Assembly (NCBI GenBank): GCA_002256345.1
Contig: NKIY01000008.1
Coordinates: 62,001 to 126,000 of the forward strand
DNA length: 64,000 nt
Direction: 5' to 3'
DNA from: Bradyrhizobiaceae bacterium PARB1
Lineage (GTDB): Bacteria; Pseudomonadota; Alphaproteobacteria; Rhizobiales; Xanthobacteraceae
Made by a program: the position numbers and the translations under genes. The notes under the pieces were generated by a model. It had not been told where the DNA came from and made no database searches. It saw nothing but the letters and a program-made list of their open reading frames with translations. Shown one piece after another: positions 46,779 through 55,900 of this stretch; the stretch's first letter is position 1, and each line of letters begins with the position of its first letter.

Positions 46779-46789
46779 CGTTACGCCGC
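46770..46789. repeat. 20-bp perfect palindrome containing both convergent stop codons
   Basis: GCGGCGTAAC and GTTACGCCGC are reverse complements with no spacer. It arises because the esterase and hppD both end in Ala-Ala-stop and meet two bases apart. There is no loop or T-run, so it is not a standard terminator. Confidence 0.7.
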
Positions 46790-47905
46790 GCTCTTGTCGG
46801 CAACATGCAACACGCCGCGCCGAATCTGATCTTCCTCGATCGATTCAAACAGCGCCTTGAAGTTGCCTTCGCCAAAACCGTCGTCGCCCTTGCGCTGAAT
46901 GAATTCGAAGAAGATCGGGCCGATGGCATTGGCCGAGAAGATCTGCAGCAGCACCTTGGTCTCGCCGCCATCGACCACGCCTTCGCCGTCAATGAGAATG
47001 CCGTTCTTCTGAAGACGCGGTACGTCCTCGCCATGTTTCGGCAGACGCGTATCGATCTTCTCGAAATAGGTCTCCGGCGGCGGCGGCATGAAGGGCAGAC
47101 CATCGGCACGCAGGCGTTCGATGGTGGAGTAGATATCCTTCACACCACAGGCAATGTGCTGGATGCCCTCGCCGCGATAGGTGTTGAGATATTCCTCGAT
47201 CTGGCCGCTATCGCCGGCATCCTCATTGATGGGAATGCGGATCTTGCCGTCCGGGCTGGTCAGCGCGCGGGAGAACAGGCCGGAGGCACGCCCCTCGATG
47301 TCGAAGAAGCGAATCTGGCGGAAGTTGAACAGCTTCTCATAGAAGCCGGTCCACACATCCATGCGGCCGCGATGGACGTTATGGGTGAGGTGATCGAGAT
47401 AGAACAAGCCGGCGCCGGCAGGGCACGGATTCTTGGCTCCTAGCCATTCGAACTCGAGATCATAGGCCGATCCCTTGGCGCCGTAGCGATCGACGAAATA
47501 GAGAAGGCTACCGCCGATGCCCTTGATGGCGGGGACATCGAGCGTCTTTTCAGCCGCACTCACATTGGCGGGCTCAGCCCCGAGTGCGATGGCGCGGTCA
47601 TAGGCCTTCTGAGCATCGACGACGCGGAAGGCCATGGAAGGCGCACAGGGACCATGCGCAGCCACGAATTTGAACCCATGGGTGCCTGGCTCCTCGTTAA
47701 CGAGGTAATTGATGTCGCCCTGGCGATAGACCGTGATCTTCCTGGTCTTGTGCCTCGCGACTGGCGCGTAGCCCATCAGCTTGAACAGCGCATGCAGCTC
47801 GCCGGGATTGGGGTGGGCATATTCGACGAGTTCGAAGCCGTCGGTGCCCATCGGGTTGTCGGCCGAAATCGTGGCGGCCGGCGCGTCATGCGGAAACGGA
47901 CCCAT
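46781..47905 (-). CDS. hppD: 4-hydroxyphenylpyruvate dioxygenase
   Basis: Encodes 374 residues. The enzyme converts 4-hydroxyphenylpyruvate to homogentisate in tyrosine degradation, using Fe(II). The ligand triad is visible: His172 in YLDHLTHNV, His250 in GIQHIACGV and Glu334 in IFFEFIQRKG; the last block with KGDDGFGEGNFKALFESIE is invariant in the family. The start at 47905 has AGGGAG nicely spaced; a longer frame to 47989 runs into the operator. No hmgA or fah gene is nearby. Control by the divergent Lrp-type regulator is likely. Confidence 0.95.
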   Translation of the reverse strand: MGPFPHDAPAATISADNPMGTDGFELVEYAHPNPGELHALFKLMGYAPVARHKTRKITVYRQGDINYLVNEEPGTHGFKFVAAHGPCAPSMAFRVVDAQKAYDRAIALGAEPANVSAAEKTLDVPAIKGIGGSLLYFVDRYGAKGSAYDLEFEWLGAKNPCPAGAGLFYLDHLTHNVHRGRMDVWTGFYEKLFNFRQIRFFDIEGRASGLFSRALTSPDGKIRIPINEDAGDSGQIEEYLNTYRGEGIQHIACGVKDIYSTIERLRADGLPFMPPPPETYFEKIDTRLPKHGEDVPRLQKNGILIDGEGVVDGGETKVLLQIFSANAIGPIFFEFIQRKGDDGFGEGNFKALFESIEEDQIRRGVLHVADKSAA

Positions 47906-47989
47906 CTCGTTCTCCCTGATCTGATGCGGACATATGTCGCTTGAGGGCAGTCTGGGGTGTCCGGGGTGCAAGGTGCGTGCAATCTGCAC

Positions 47990-48040
47990 CGCGAAATGAC
48001 ATGATTATGCACAACCCGTGCATAAAGGGATCATTTCGCG
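47990..48040. promoter_or_regulatory. concentric double dyad between hppD and the Lrp-family gene
   Basis: Outer arms CGCGAAATGA (47990-47999) and TCATTTCGCG (48031-48040) and inner arms TTATGCAC (48005-48012) and GTGCATAA (48018-48025) are all perfect and share the same centre at 48015. The 51-bp element ends one base before the Lrp-family ATG and lies 85 bases upstream of hppD. Lrp/AsnC proteins bind such multiple sites as dimers of dimers, so this is a strong candidate for the autoregulatory and hppD-control site. Confidence 0.75.
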
Positions 48041-48041
48041 C

Positions 48042-48518
48042 ATGATCGAGGTGGATTCGTTCGATCTGAAGATGCTGGCCGCCCTGCAGGACGATGGCCG
48101 GCTGACCAACCAGCAGCTCGCCGACCATGTCGGCCTGTCGGCCTCGCAATGCTCCCGGCGGCGGATGCGGCTGGAGGATGAGAAGGTGATATCGGGCTAT
48201 CACGCCGATCTTGCGCCGGAAGCACTCGGCTTCGGCGTCGTCGCCTTCATCCAGGTCACGCTCGCCACCCACTCCCCCGACAATGCGAAGAAGTTCCGCA
48301 CGCTGGTGCAGCGCGTCGACGAAATCCAGGAGGCCTATTCGCTCACCGGCGATGCCGACTATGTACTCAAGGCCATCCTGCGCGACCTGAAGGGCCTGTC
48401 AGACCTCGTCAACGACGTGCTGATGCCGCATCAGAGCGTCGCGCATGTGCGTTCGTCGATCGTCCTGGATCGGTTGAAGGAAACCAGCAAGCTGCCGCTC
48501 AAGGCGCTGAAGTCATAG
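48042..48518 (+). CDS. Lrp/AsnC-family transcriptional regulator
   Basis: Encodes 158 residues. N-terminal helix-turn-helix (DSFDLKMLAALQDDGRLTNQQLADHVGLSASQCSRRRMRLE) followed by an RAM/AsnC effector domain (GFGVVAFIQVTLATH, QEAYSLTGDADYVLKAILRDLKGLSDLV). It is divergent from hppD across a concentric dyad and is likely a tyrosine/phenylalanine-responsive regulator of that gene, by analogy with HpdR-type regulators. The start at 48042 was chosen so that the ATG follows the dyad; an ATG at 48018 lies within it. Confidence 0.9.
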   Translation: MIEVDSFDLKMLAALQDDGRLTNQQLADHVGLSASQCSRRRMRLEDEKVISGYHADLAPEALGFGVVAFIQVTLATHSPDNAKKFRTLVQRVDEIQEAYSLTGDADYVLKAILRDLKGLSDLVNDVLMPHQSVAHVRSSIVLDRLKETSKLPLKALKS

Positions 48519-48539
48519 GCTGCAGGAACGGGTTGACCG

Positions 48540-49349
48540 TCAACTGTTGACGAAGGAGCGCGACGGCGGCCGGTGCACGGCATAGGCATCCGCCTTCCCG
48601 TCCACGCGCGGATACAGTTCGCGCACCAGCGGATCGTGACCGGGAATGATGCGATCGGGATGGCCTGCGAGACGCTCGCAGGTCCGCCAGCCATCGCACA
48701 TGTCGCCGATATTGTAGACGATTGGAAACGGGCTGCGACGCTGTAGATTGCCGTAGTAGTGCGCCGCGTCCGAAGCCAGCACCACCGGGCCCCGTTCGGT
48801 CTCCACACGTACAATCTGCAAACCATCCGAATGGCCGCCAACGCGGTGCAGAGTAATGCCGGGCGCAACCTCGCCCTCACCATTATGGAAGGTGACGCGC
48901 TCGCTATAGACATGGCGGACCATCAAGGTGACGTCTTCGGCCGAGAACGGATGCCGAAGCAGACCGTTGCACATGCAGCGACCGGTGGCATAGGCCATCT
49001 CGCGATCCTGCAGATGGAAGCGCGCATTCGGAAACCGATCGAGATTGCCGGCGTGATCGTAGTGCAGATGCGTGATGACAACATCGCGGATCGTTTCAGC
49101 CGCCACGCCGAATTGCGCGAGCGCATCGACCGGATTGATCGCAAGCGCACGATTGCGCTCTTTCGCCGCAATCTCGTTGAAACCGGTATCGACGAGAATG
49201 TCGCGACCATCGCCGCGAATGAGCCAAATGAAGTAATCGAGGTCCGCTGCCGTGGTCTCATGCGGATCCGGCGACAGGTAATTCATCGCCGGCGTCCGCG
49301 GCGTCATGGTGGCATATCGGATCGCATAGATTTCGTAAGTCGGCTTCAT
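48540..49349 (-). CDS. metallo-beta-lactamase-fold N-acyl homoserine lactonase-like hydrolase
   Basis: Encodes 269 residues. The zinc motif H94-x-H96-x-D98-H99 is seen in THLHYDHAGN, with further ligands His in VGGHSDGLQ, Asp in LASDAAHYYGN and His near the C terminus in IIPGHDPLV. The overall layout fits the AttM/AhlD lactonase branch of the family. Quorum-signal or other lactone cleavage is plausible but untested; the GGHSDG and SDAAHYYGN segments are typical of that branch. It follows the Lrp gene convergently with a 21-base gap. Confidence 0.85.
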   Translation of the reverse strand: MKPTYEIYAIRYATMTPRTPAMNYLSPDPHETTAADLDYFIWLIRGDGRDILVDTGFNEIAAKERNRALAINPVDALAQFGVAAETIRDVVITHLHYDHAGNLDRFPNARFHLQDREMAYATGRCMCNGLLRHPFSAEDVTLMVRHVYSERVTFHNGEGEVAPGITLHRVGGHSDGLQIVRVETERGPVVLASDAAHYYGNLQRRSPFPIVYNIGDMCDGWRTCERLAGHPDRIIPGHDPLVRELYPRVDGKADAYAVHRPPSRSFVNS

Positions 49350-49595
49350 GGAGCGTCATCCCGCGCTTCTGTTCTTGCCGCCACCAAGCCAGTTTCGTGC
49401 GCAAAAATCAAACCGTTCCAACCGCCGGAACGACAACATTCATGAGCGCGTCATGGTGCGATGAAACACAACGCGCGCGACGGAAACCAATGCGTCGACG
49501 GCCATAATAGGGATTGTTTGATAATACATATTGCGTGGACTAAGGTCGCCGCGGCGCGGGGTCGTTGCCGCGTTTTGCTGTTGAACGGGCTCATT

Positions 49596-51086
49596 ATGAA
49601 GATTCGAATCGCGCTGATCGCCCTGCTGACGCTGTCCACCGCCCCCATCTCGCAGGCGACCGCCGCCGAGGAACGCGCGCCGCGGGTCGCTCTGGTGATC
49701 GGCAATGCCAAATATCCGGACGCCGAAGCGCCGCTGAAAGAACCGATCAACGATGCCCGGGACATTGCGGCCGAACTGAAGCGCGACGGCTTCGAAGTCG
49801 AAACCGGCGAAAATCTCGGCGGCGACGGCATGCGCCGCGCGCTCGAGAAGCTCTACGGCAAGGTGACGCCCGGCACGGTGGCGCTGGTGTATTTCAGCGG
49901 CTACGGCATCCAGTCGTCACGCCAGAGCTACATGCTCCCGGTAGATGCCCAGATCTGGACCGAAGCCGATGTTCGCCGCGACGGCTTCAGTCTGGAGACG
50001 GTGCTCAACGAGCTCAACGGCCGCGGTGCCGGAGTGAAGATTGCGCTGCTAGATGCGTCGCGCCGCAATCCATTCGAACGTCGGTTTCGCAGCTTCTCCG
50101 CTGGCCTCGCACCCGTGATCGCGCCCAGCAACACGCTGGTGATGTATTCCGCCGCACTCAGCTCGGTGGTCAGCGATGCCGGCTCCGATCGCAGCCTGTT
50201 CGCCACAGAATTGCTCAAGGAGATCAAGGTTCCGGATATTACTGCCGAACAGACCTTGAACCGCACCCGCGTCAGCGTGACACGCGCCTCGCGCAGCGAG
50301 CAGGTGCCGTGGATTTCGTCGTCGCTGGCGGAGGATTTCGCCTTCGTCCCGGGCTCGCGCCCGTCATCCGTTGCTGCGGCGGAGCCGGCCCCGGCGCCAG
50401 TCGCGCCGCCGCGTCCCGAGCCCGTCACGCCTGCGCCCGCCAAGCAGGCTGCGGTCACTCCCGCTCCTGCCCCGCTGACGGCCGCACCAGCGCCGGCTCC
50501 CACGCCAGCACCGGCTCCGGCAGTCGCGCCTGTGGCACCGCCGGCTGCCGACGTGCCCCGCGATGAAGACAAGATCCTGCTGGCGCTCGCCGACGATCCG
50601 ACGGTGAAATCCCTGAACGGCAAGATCACCGAGAATGCGGAAGACGCCGGCGCGCTTTACAGGCGCGGGCAGGTCTATGCCAGCAAAGGCGCCTATTCTG
50701 CCGCGCTGAAGGATTTCGACGTCACCATCAAACTCAGCCCCAAAGATGTCGAGGCCTATAACAATCGCTGCTGGGTCCGTGCCGTGACCAACGATCTCGC
50801 GGGCGCGCTGAAGGACTGCAACGAAGCGCTGCGGCTACGGCCGAATTTCGTCGATGCGCTGGACAGTCGCGGCCTGGTCAATCTCAAAAACGGTCAGAGC
50901 AAGAACGCCATCACCGATTTCGACGCAGCCTTGAAGATCAACCCGCAGCTGACGTCCTCGCTCTATGGCCGCGGCCTTGCGAAGCAGCGCCTCGGCCAGA
51001 CCGCCGAGGGCGAGCTCGATATCAACAATGCCAAGGCGATGGACCCGGATATCGTGAAGGAATTTGCCAGCTACGGCGTGCGCTGA
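49596..51086 (+). CDS. caspase-fold protein with Tyr/Ser in place of catalytic His/Cys, plus TPRs
   Basis: Encodes about 496 residues. A signal peptide (ending near ATAAEE) precedes a caspase-like domain at 28-260: RVALVIGNAKYPDAEAPLKEPINDA and VALVYFSGYGIQ. The His of the usual GHG is Tyr103 and the Cys of the usual DAC is Ser155 (LLDASRRNPF), so it is a YS-type pseudo-caspase. A Pro/Ala-rich linker (about 265-345) leads to three to four tetratricopeptide repeats. Such inactive orthocaspases are known in cyanobacteria and some proteobacteria. It starts the rightward locus that includes the OmpA-like protein and an RND pump. Export to the periplasm is expected. Confidence 0.85.
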   Translation: MKIRIALIALLTLSTAPISQATAAEERAPRVALVIGNAKYPDAEAPLKEPINDARDIAAELKRDGFEVETGENLGGDGMRRALEKLYGKVTPGTVALVYFSGYGIQSSRQSYMLPVDAQIWTEADVRRDGFSLETVLNELNGRGAGVKIALLDASRRNPFERRFRSFSAGLAPVIAPSNTLVMYSAALSSVVSDAGSDRSLFATELLKEIKVPDITAEQTLNRTRVSVTRASRSEQVPWISSSLAEDFAFVPGSRPSSVAAAEPAPAPVAPPRPEPVTPAPAKQAAVTPAPAPLTAAPAPAPTPAPAPAVAPVAPPAADVPRDEDKILLALADDPTVKSLNGKITENAEDAGALYRRGQVYASKGAYSAALKDFDVTIKLSPKDVEAYNNRCWVRAVTNDLAGALKDCNEALRLRPNFVDALDSRGLVNLKNGQSKNAITDFDAALKINPQLTSSLYGRGLAKQRLGQTAEGELDINNAKAMDPDIVKEFASYGVR

Positions 51087-51266
51087 GACAGCGCCGCCCC
51101 CTGTCCTGGGGCAGGTGACACACAATTTTGCCAAATAGATTTGAACCGGCGCCGCGTAGTCGAACACTATTGAACACAAGCCGGACACCAATCGTCGCGA
51201 CCGGCCAGCAAACGACTTTGGATGGAGCCACGCGCCTGATGCGCGATCGGAAATAGGGGTGCTTTC

Positions 51267-51926
51267 ATGTTCAGATCGTCCACACGCATCAGCGTCAACG
51301 CCATCCGCGCCGCCGTCGTCGCGGGCGCGGCCATCACCTTCACCGCCAGCGCTGTGATCGCGGCGGAAGACGTCACTTCCGACCAGATTCTCCGCGCGCT
51401 GGCGCCGAAGAAACCGCTGACCCGGGGCCTCTCGATGGCTCCTCCGGCCGAGCCGGCCGTGAACGCCGCGGAAGGCAAGTTCATGGATTCCCTTCGCAAC
51501 CGTAGCACCAGATCGTTGTCGCTGGGCGAGCGCGAACAGATCGCCACCATTGCGCAGACCAAGCCGGCGATCGATCTCGAGATCAATTTCGACTACAACT
51601 CGGCCAATATCAGCAAGCGCTCGATGCAATCGGTGCAGGCGCTCGGCAAGGCGCTGAGCAGCCCCGACCTCAAAGGCTCGACCTTCGTCGTCGCCGGTCA
51701 CACCGATGCTGTCGGCGGCGAAGAGTACAATCAGGAACTGTCCGAGCGCCGCGCCGATTCGATCAAGCGCTTTCTGGTCGATCGCTTCGGCATCGCCGGC
51801 GCAGACCTCGTGACAGTCGGCTATGGCAAGACCAAGCCGAAGAGTGGTCTCGCGCCGACCGATCCGACCAATCGCCGCGTTCAGGTCGTAAATATGGCCA
51901 ATAAGGCAACCGCCTCGTCGCAATAA
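51267..51926 (+). CDS. OmpA-family peptidoglycan-binding protein
   Basis: Encodes 219 residues: a signal peptide (to about AVIAAE), a variable N-terminal part, and a C-terminal OmpA-like domain with INFDYNSANISKRSMQSVQALGKALSS, VVAGHTDAVGGEEYNQELSERRADSIKRFL and the conserved DAVG/NQ.LS..RA and NRRV motif. There is no visible lipobox or barrel, so the protein is periplasmic and may anchor the nearby system to peptidoglycan. It lies 180 bases after the pseudo-caspase gene and 169 before the adaptor gene. Confidence 0.88.
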   Translation: MFRSSTRISVNAIRAAVVAGAAITFTASAVIAAEDVTSDQILRALAPKKPLTRGLSMAPPAEPAVNAAEGKFMDSLRNRSTRSLSLGEREQIATIAQTKPAIDLEINFDYNSANISKRSMQSVQALGKALSSPDLKGSTFVVAGHTDAVGGEEYNQELSERRADSIKRFLVDRFGIAGADLVTVGYGKTKPKSGLAPTDPTNRRVQVVNMANKATASSQ

Positions 51927-52095
51927 TGCGCTGAGGTACACATTGCCGCTGCGGATTGCCGCATGACAGCGTTCCGGCCTTCACGGAGCGCTGTTTGCTT
52001 TGGCGATCACACACATCCCGTATAGGATCGCTTCACCCTGCCGACGCACCGCGCATTGACCGGTGCTCCGCCTTGCCAAGTGGACTCATTCGATA

Positions 52096-52989
52096 ATGAA
52101 GGCCTCTGCCCGCTTCGTCCCGGCTCTTGCCATCCTGTCGCTGACGACAGCTGCTATCGCTGCTGATCCAGCTCCAAGCGGATCGCCCAACGGCGCTGTC
52201 GTGACTGTCGCCAAGGCGACCAATGCATGTTTCTCTGATCAGGTGCGCGTCACTGGCTTCGTAGTGCCGCGACGCGAAGCGCAGATCGGTGTCGATACCG
52301 AAGGCTCGCGTGTTTCGGAAGTTCTGGTCAAGGAAGGCGACATGGTCGCCGAGAACCAGGAACTCGCGCGTTTGATCCCGCCGCCTTCTGCCAGCAATGC
52401 GCGGCCCAACGCGGTGCCGCTGCGCGCACCCGCTGCGGGCCTTGTCACCACGGTGATGACCCAGGCCGGCGCGCCAGCCTCGCCGCAGGCCGGACCGATG
52501 TTCAAGATCGCCATCAACAACGAGCTCGAACTCGACGCCGAAGTACCTAGCATTCACATTCTCAAGCTGAATCCGGGTGCGACTGCGCGCATCAGCCGCG
52601 ACGGCCATGCCGACATCTTCGGCAAGGTGCGGGTGGTGTCGCCGCAGATCGATCGCACCACCCAGCTCGGCCATGTGCGGCTTTCGCTTGCACCCAATCC
52701 CTCGATCAAGGTCGGCATGTTCGCCCGCGCCAATATCGATGCACGGCGCAGCTGCGGCGTCGCCATCCCGCGCTCGGCCATCGAGCACTTCACCGTGCAA
52801 CTGGTGAAGGGCAATGTGATCGAGACGCGACGCGTCAAGGTCGGGCTCGTCTCCGACAATGCCACGGAAATTCTCGAAGGCGTCGAAGTCGGCGACATCG
52901 TCGTCGCCGATGCCGGCACGTCGCTGCATGACGGCGACAAGGTTCAGACTATTTTTGCAGACGATCTCGATCGCTCGCGGGTGCGCTAA
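52096..52989 (+). CDS. RND periplasmic adaptor, first copy (with Cys pair)
   Basis: Encodes about 297 residues. Signal peptide ends near AAIAAD. Adaptor features: VTGFVVPRREAQIGVDTEGSRVSEVLVKEGDMVAENQELARL and VPLRAPAAGLVTTVMTQAGAPAS (two half-lipoyl motifs with a short loop in place of the long hairpin). Cys45 in NACFSDQ and Cys220 in RRSCGVAIP are placed identically in the second adaptor, suggesting a structural disulfide. It ends directly before the pump ATG (52990). The absence of a long alpha-hairpin makes contact with an outer-membrane factor uncertain. Confidence 0.82.
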   Translation: MKASARFVPALAILSLTTAAIAADPAPSGSPNGAVVTVAKATNACFSDQVRVTGFVVPRREAQIGVDTEGSRVSEVLVKEGDMVAENQELARLIPPPSASNARPNAVPLRAPAAGLVTTVMTQAGAPASPQAGPMFKIAINNELELDAEVPSIHILKLNPGATARISRDGHADIFGKVRVVSPQIDRTTQLGHVRLSLAPNPSIKVGMFARANIDARRSCGVAIPRSAIEHFTVQLVKGNVIETRRVKVGLVSDNATEILEGVEVGDIVVADAGTSLHDGDKVQTIFADDLDRSRVR

Positions 52990-55900
52990 ATGGCAATGAA
53001 TATCTCGGCATGGTCGATCCGCCATCCGCTCCCCTCCGTCGTATTCTCCATCATCCTGCTGCTGCTCGGCTGGATCAGTTTTACCAAGCTTGCGATCACA
53101 CGGCTGCCGAGTGCTGATATCCCCGTGATCTCGGTCGCCGTGGCCCAATTCGGTGCTGCGCCGGCCGAACTTGAAGCACAGGTCACCAAGACAATCGAAG
53201 ACGGTGTCTCCGGCGTCGAGGGCGTCCGCCATATCTCCTCGTCGATCACCGACGGTTTGTCGGTGACGACCGTTCAGTTCGCGCTCGAAACGAACACCGA
53301 TCGCGCCCTCAATGACGTGAAGGATGCCGTCACCCGCGTCCGCGCTAACCTGCCGCAAAACGTCAACGAACCGCTGATCCAGCGGGTGGACGTGATCGGG
53401 CTGCCGATCGTCACTTATGCCGCGATCTCGCCGGGCAAGACGCCGGAGCAGCTCTCGTGGTTCGTCGATGACGTCGTGAAGCGCGCGCTGCAAGGCGTGC
53501 GCGGCGTGGCACAGGTCGAACGCATCGGCGGCGTCGAACGTGAAATCCTTGTATCGCTCGATCCGGATCGGTTGCAGGCCGCCGGCCTCACTGCCGTCGA
53601 CGTCAGCCGCCGACTGCGCGGCACCAATGTGGATCTTGCTGGCGGCCGCGCCGAAATCGGCAAAAACGACCAGGCGATCCGCACGCTTGCCGGTGCCAAG
53701 ACCCTGAACGAACTCGCGGGCACCATGATCAGCCTGCCGTCCGGCGGCGAAGTACGGCTGGAGGATCTCGGCACCGTCACTGACACGATCGCCGATCGCC
53801 GCACTTTTGCGCGTCTTAATGGCGAGCCGGTGGTGGCGCTCGGCATCAAACGCTCCAAGGGCGCCAGCGACGTGGTGGTCGCAGAAGCCGTGCAGAAGCG
53901 CATCAGCTCGCTAAAAGAATCCTACCCCGATGTCGATCTGAAGCTGATCGACACGTCGGTGGAATTCACCAAAGGTAATTACGACGCCGCCATGAGCACG
54001 CTATTCGAGGGCGCGGCACTGGCGGTCATCGTTGTATTCCTGTTCCTTCGCGATCTGCGTGCCACCGTGATCGCCGCGGTCTCGTTGCCGCTCTCCATCT
54101 TCCCGGCCTTTTGGGTGATGGACATGCTCGGTTTCTCGCTCAACCTGGTCAGTTTCCTCGCCATTACGCTATCCACGGGCATTCTCGTCGATGACGCCAT
54201 CGTGGAGATCGAGAACATTGTAAGGCACATGCGGATGGGCAAGTCGCCCTATCGCGCTGCGCTGGAAGCTGCCGACGAAATCGGCCTCGCGGTGATTGCG
54301 ATCAGTCTCACGATCATCGCGATCTTTGCACCCGCCAGCTTCATGTCGGGCATCGCCGGCCAGTTCTTCAAGCAGTTCGGCATCACCGTCTCGGTGCAGG
54401 TGTTCTTCTCGCTGCTGGCGGCACGTTTCGTCACGCCCGTGCTGGCGGCCTATTTCATGAAGGATCACAAGCACGACGATCCACCGCCAGGCCGAATTCT
54501 GCAGCTTTACCACAAGCTCGTGACCCTTTCGGTGAAGCGCTACTACCTCACGGTTCTGTTCGGCATCGGCGTCTTCGCATTGTCGATCCTCAGCATCCAG
54601 TTGCTGCCACAAGGCTTCCTGCCAGCGCAGGACACAGCTCGCTCGCTCCTGGCGATGGAATTGCCGCCCGGCTCGCAGCTCGCGTTCACCGAAAAGACCA
54701 CCGAAGAGATCGTGCAGCGCCTGCGCAGGCGGCCCGAGATCAAGAGTGTCTTTGTCGATGGCGGCCGGGTGCCGCCCGGCATCTCCGAAGTCCGGCGCGC
54801 CTCACTGATCATCAACTACACGCCGAAGGGCGACCGCAAAATCTCGCAGCGTGAACTCGAACTTGCGATCGGTGAAGAGCTGCAAGGCGTCCCGGATATT
54901 CGCTACTGGTTCCTCGACGAGAACGGCCTGCGCGCCATCTCGCTGGTCGTGACCGGACCTGACATCAACATCGTCAGCAATGTCGCCAACGAGCTGGCGA
55001 CGCAGATGAAGCGCATTCCGCTGATCGCCAATGTGATCTCTGAAACCTCGCTGGATCGCCCGGAACTGCGCGTGCAGCCGCGCGCCGATCTTGCCGCACG
55101 CCTTGGCGTCTCGACTGAGGGCCTTTCCGAGACCATCCGCGTCGCCACCATCGGCGATGTCGGCCCCGCATTGGCGAAATTCGATACCGGCGATCGGCTC
55201 GTGCCGATCCGCGTACAGCTCGAGGACAGCGCGCGTTCCGATATCCAGGTGCTCGAACAACTCCGTGTGCCCATCGGCGGCGGGCGTGGTGGCGTGCCGC
55301 TCTCGGTCGTCGCCGATATCAAGCTCGACCAGGGACCGACCAGCATCAATCGCTATGACCGTGAACGACAAGCGACGGTCGCGGCGGATCTCGTCGGTAC
55401 GGCCGCGCTCGGCGATGCGCTGAAGAAAATCTACGAACTGCCTGTGATGAAGACGCTGCCGAAGAATGTCAGCGTCAAGCAATCCGGCGACGCGGAAAGC
55501 CTGAATGAACTTGCGGATGGTTTCGCCACTGCGATCTCGGCCGGCTTGATGATGGTCTATGCGGTGCTGGTGCTATTGTTCGGCACCTTCCTGCAGCCGA
55601 TCACCATCCTGTTCTCGCTGCCGCTCTCGATCGGCGGCGCGATCATGGCGCTGCTTGTCACCGGCAAGCAACTGACCACTCCGGTGTGGATCGGCATCCT
55701 GATGCTGATGGGCATCGTCACCAAGAACGCCATCATGCTGGTGGAGTTTGCGGTGGAATCGATCCGCGAAGGCAAACCGCGCGATGTCGCCATCATCGAT
55801 GCAGGCATGAAGCGCGCGCGGCCGATCGTGATGACCACGATCGCCATGGCGGCGGGCATGATGCCGTCGGCTCTGGCATGGGGTGCGGGCGGTGAATTCC

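Noticed and set aside
49414-49432. CGTTCC...GGAACG dyad upstream of the pseudo-caspase gene
   Set aside because: Six-base arms, no nearby regulator gene and no second copy; chance is likely.
51098-51140. CCCCCTGTCCTGGGGCAGG followed by TTTT after the pseudo-caspase gene, considered as a terminator
   Set aside because: The arms pair poorly and the T-run is 20 bases away.
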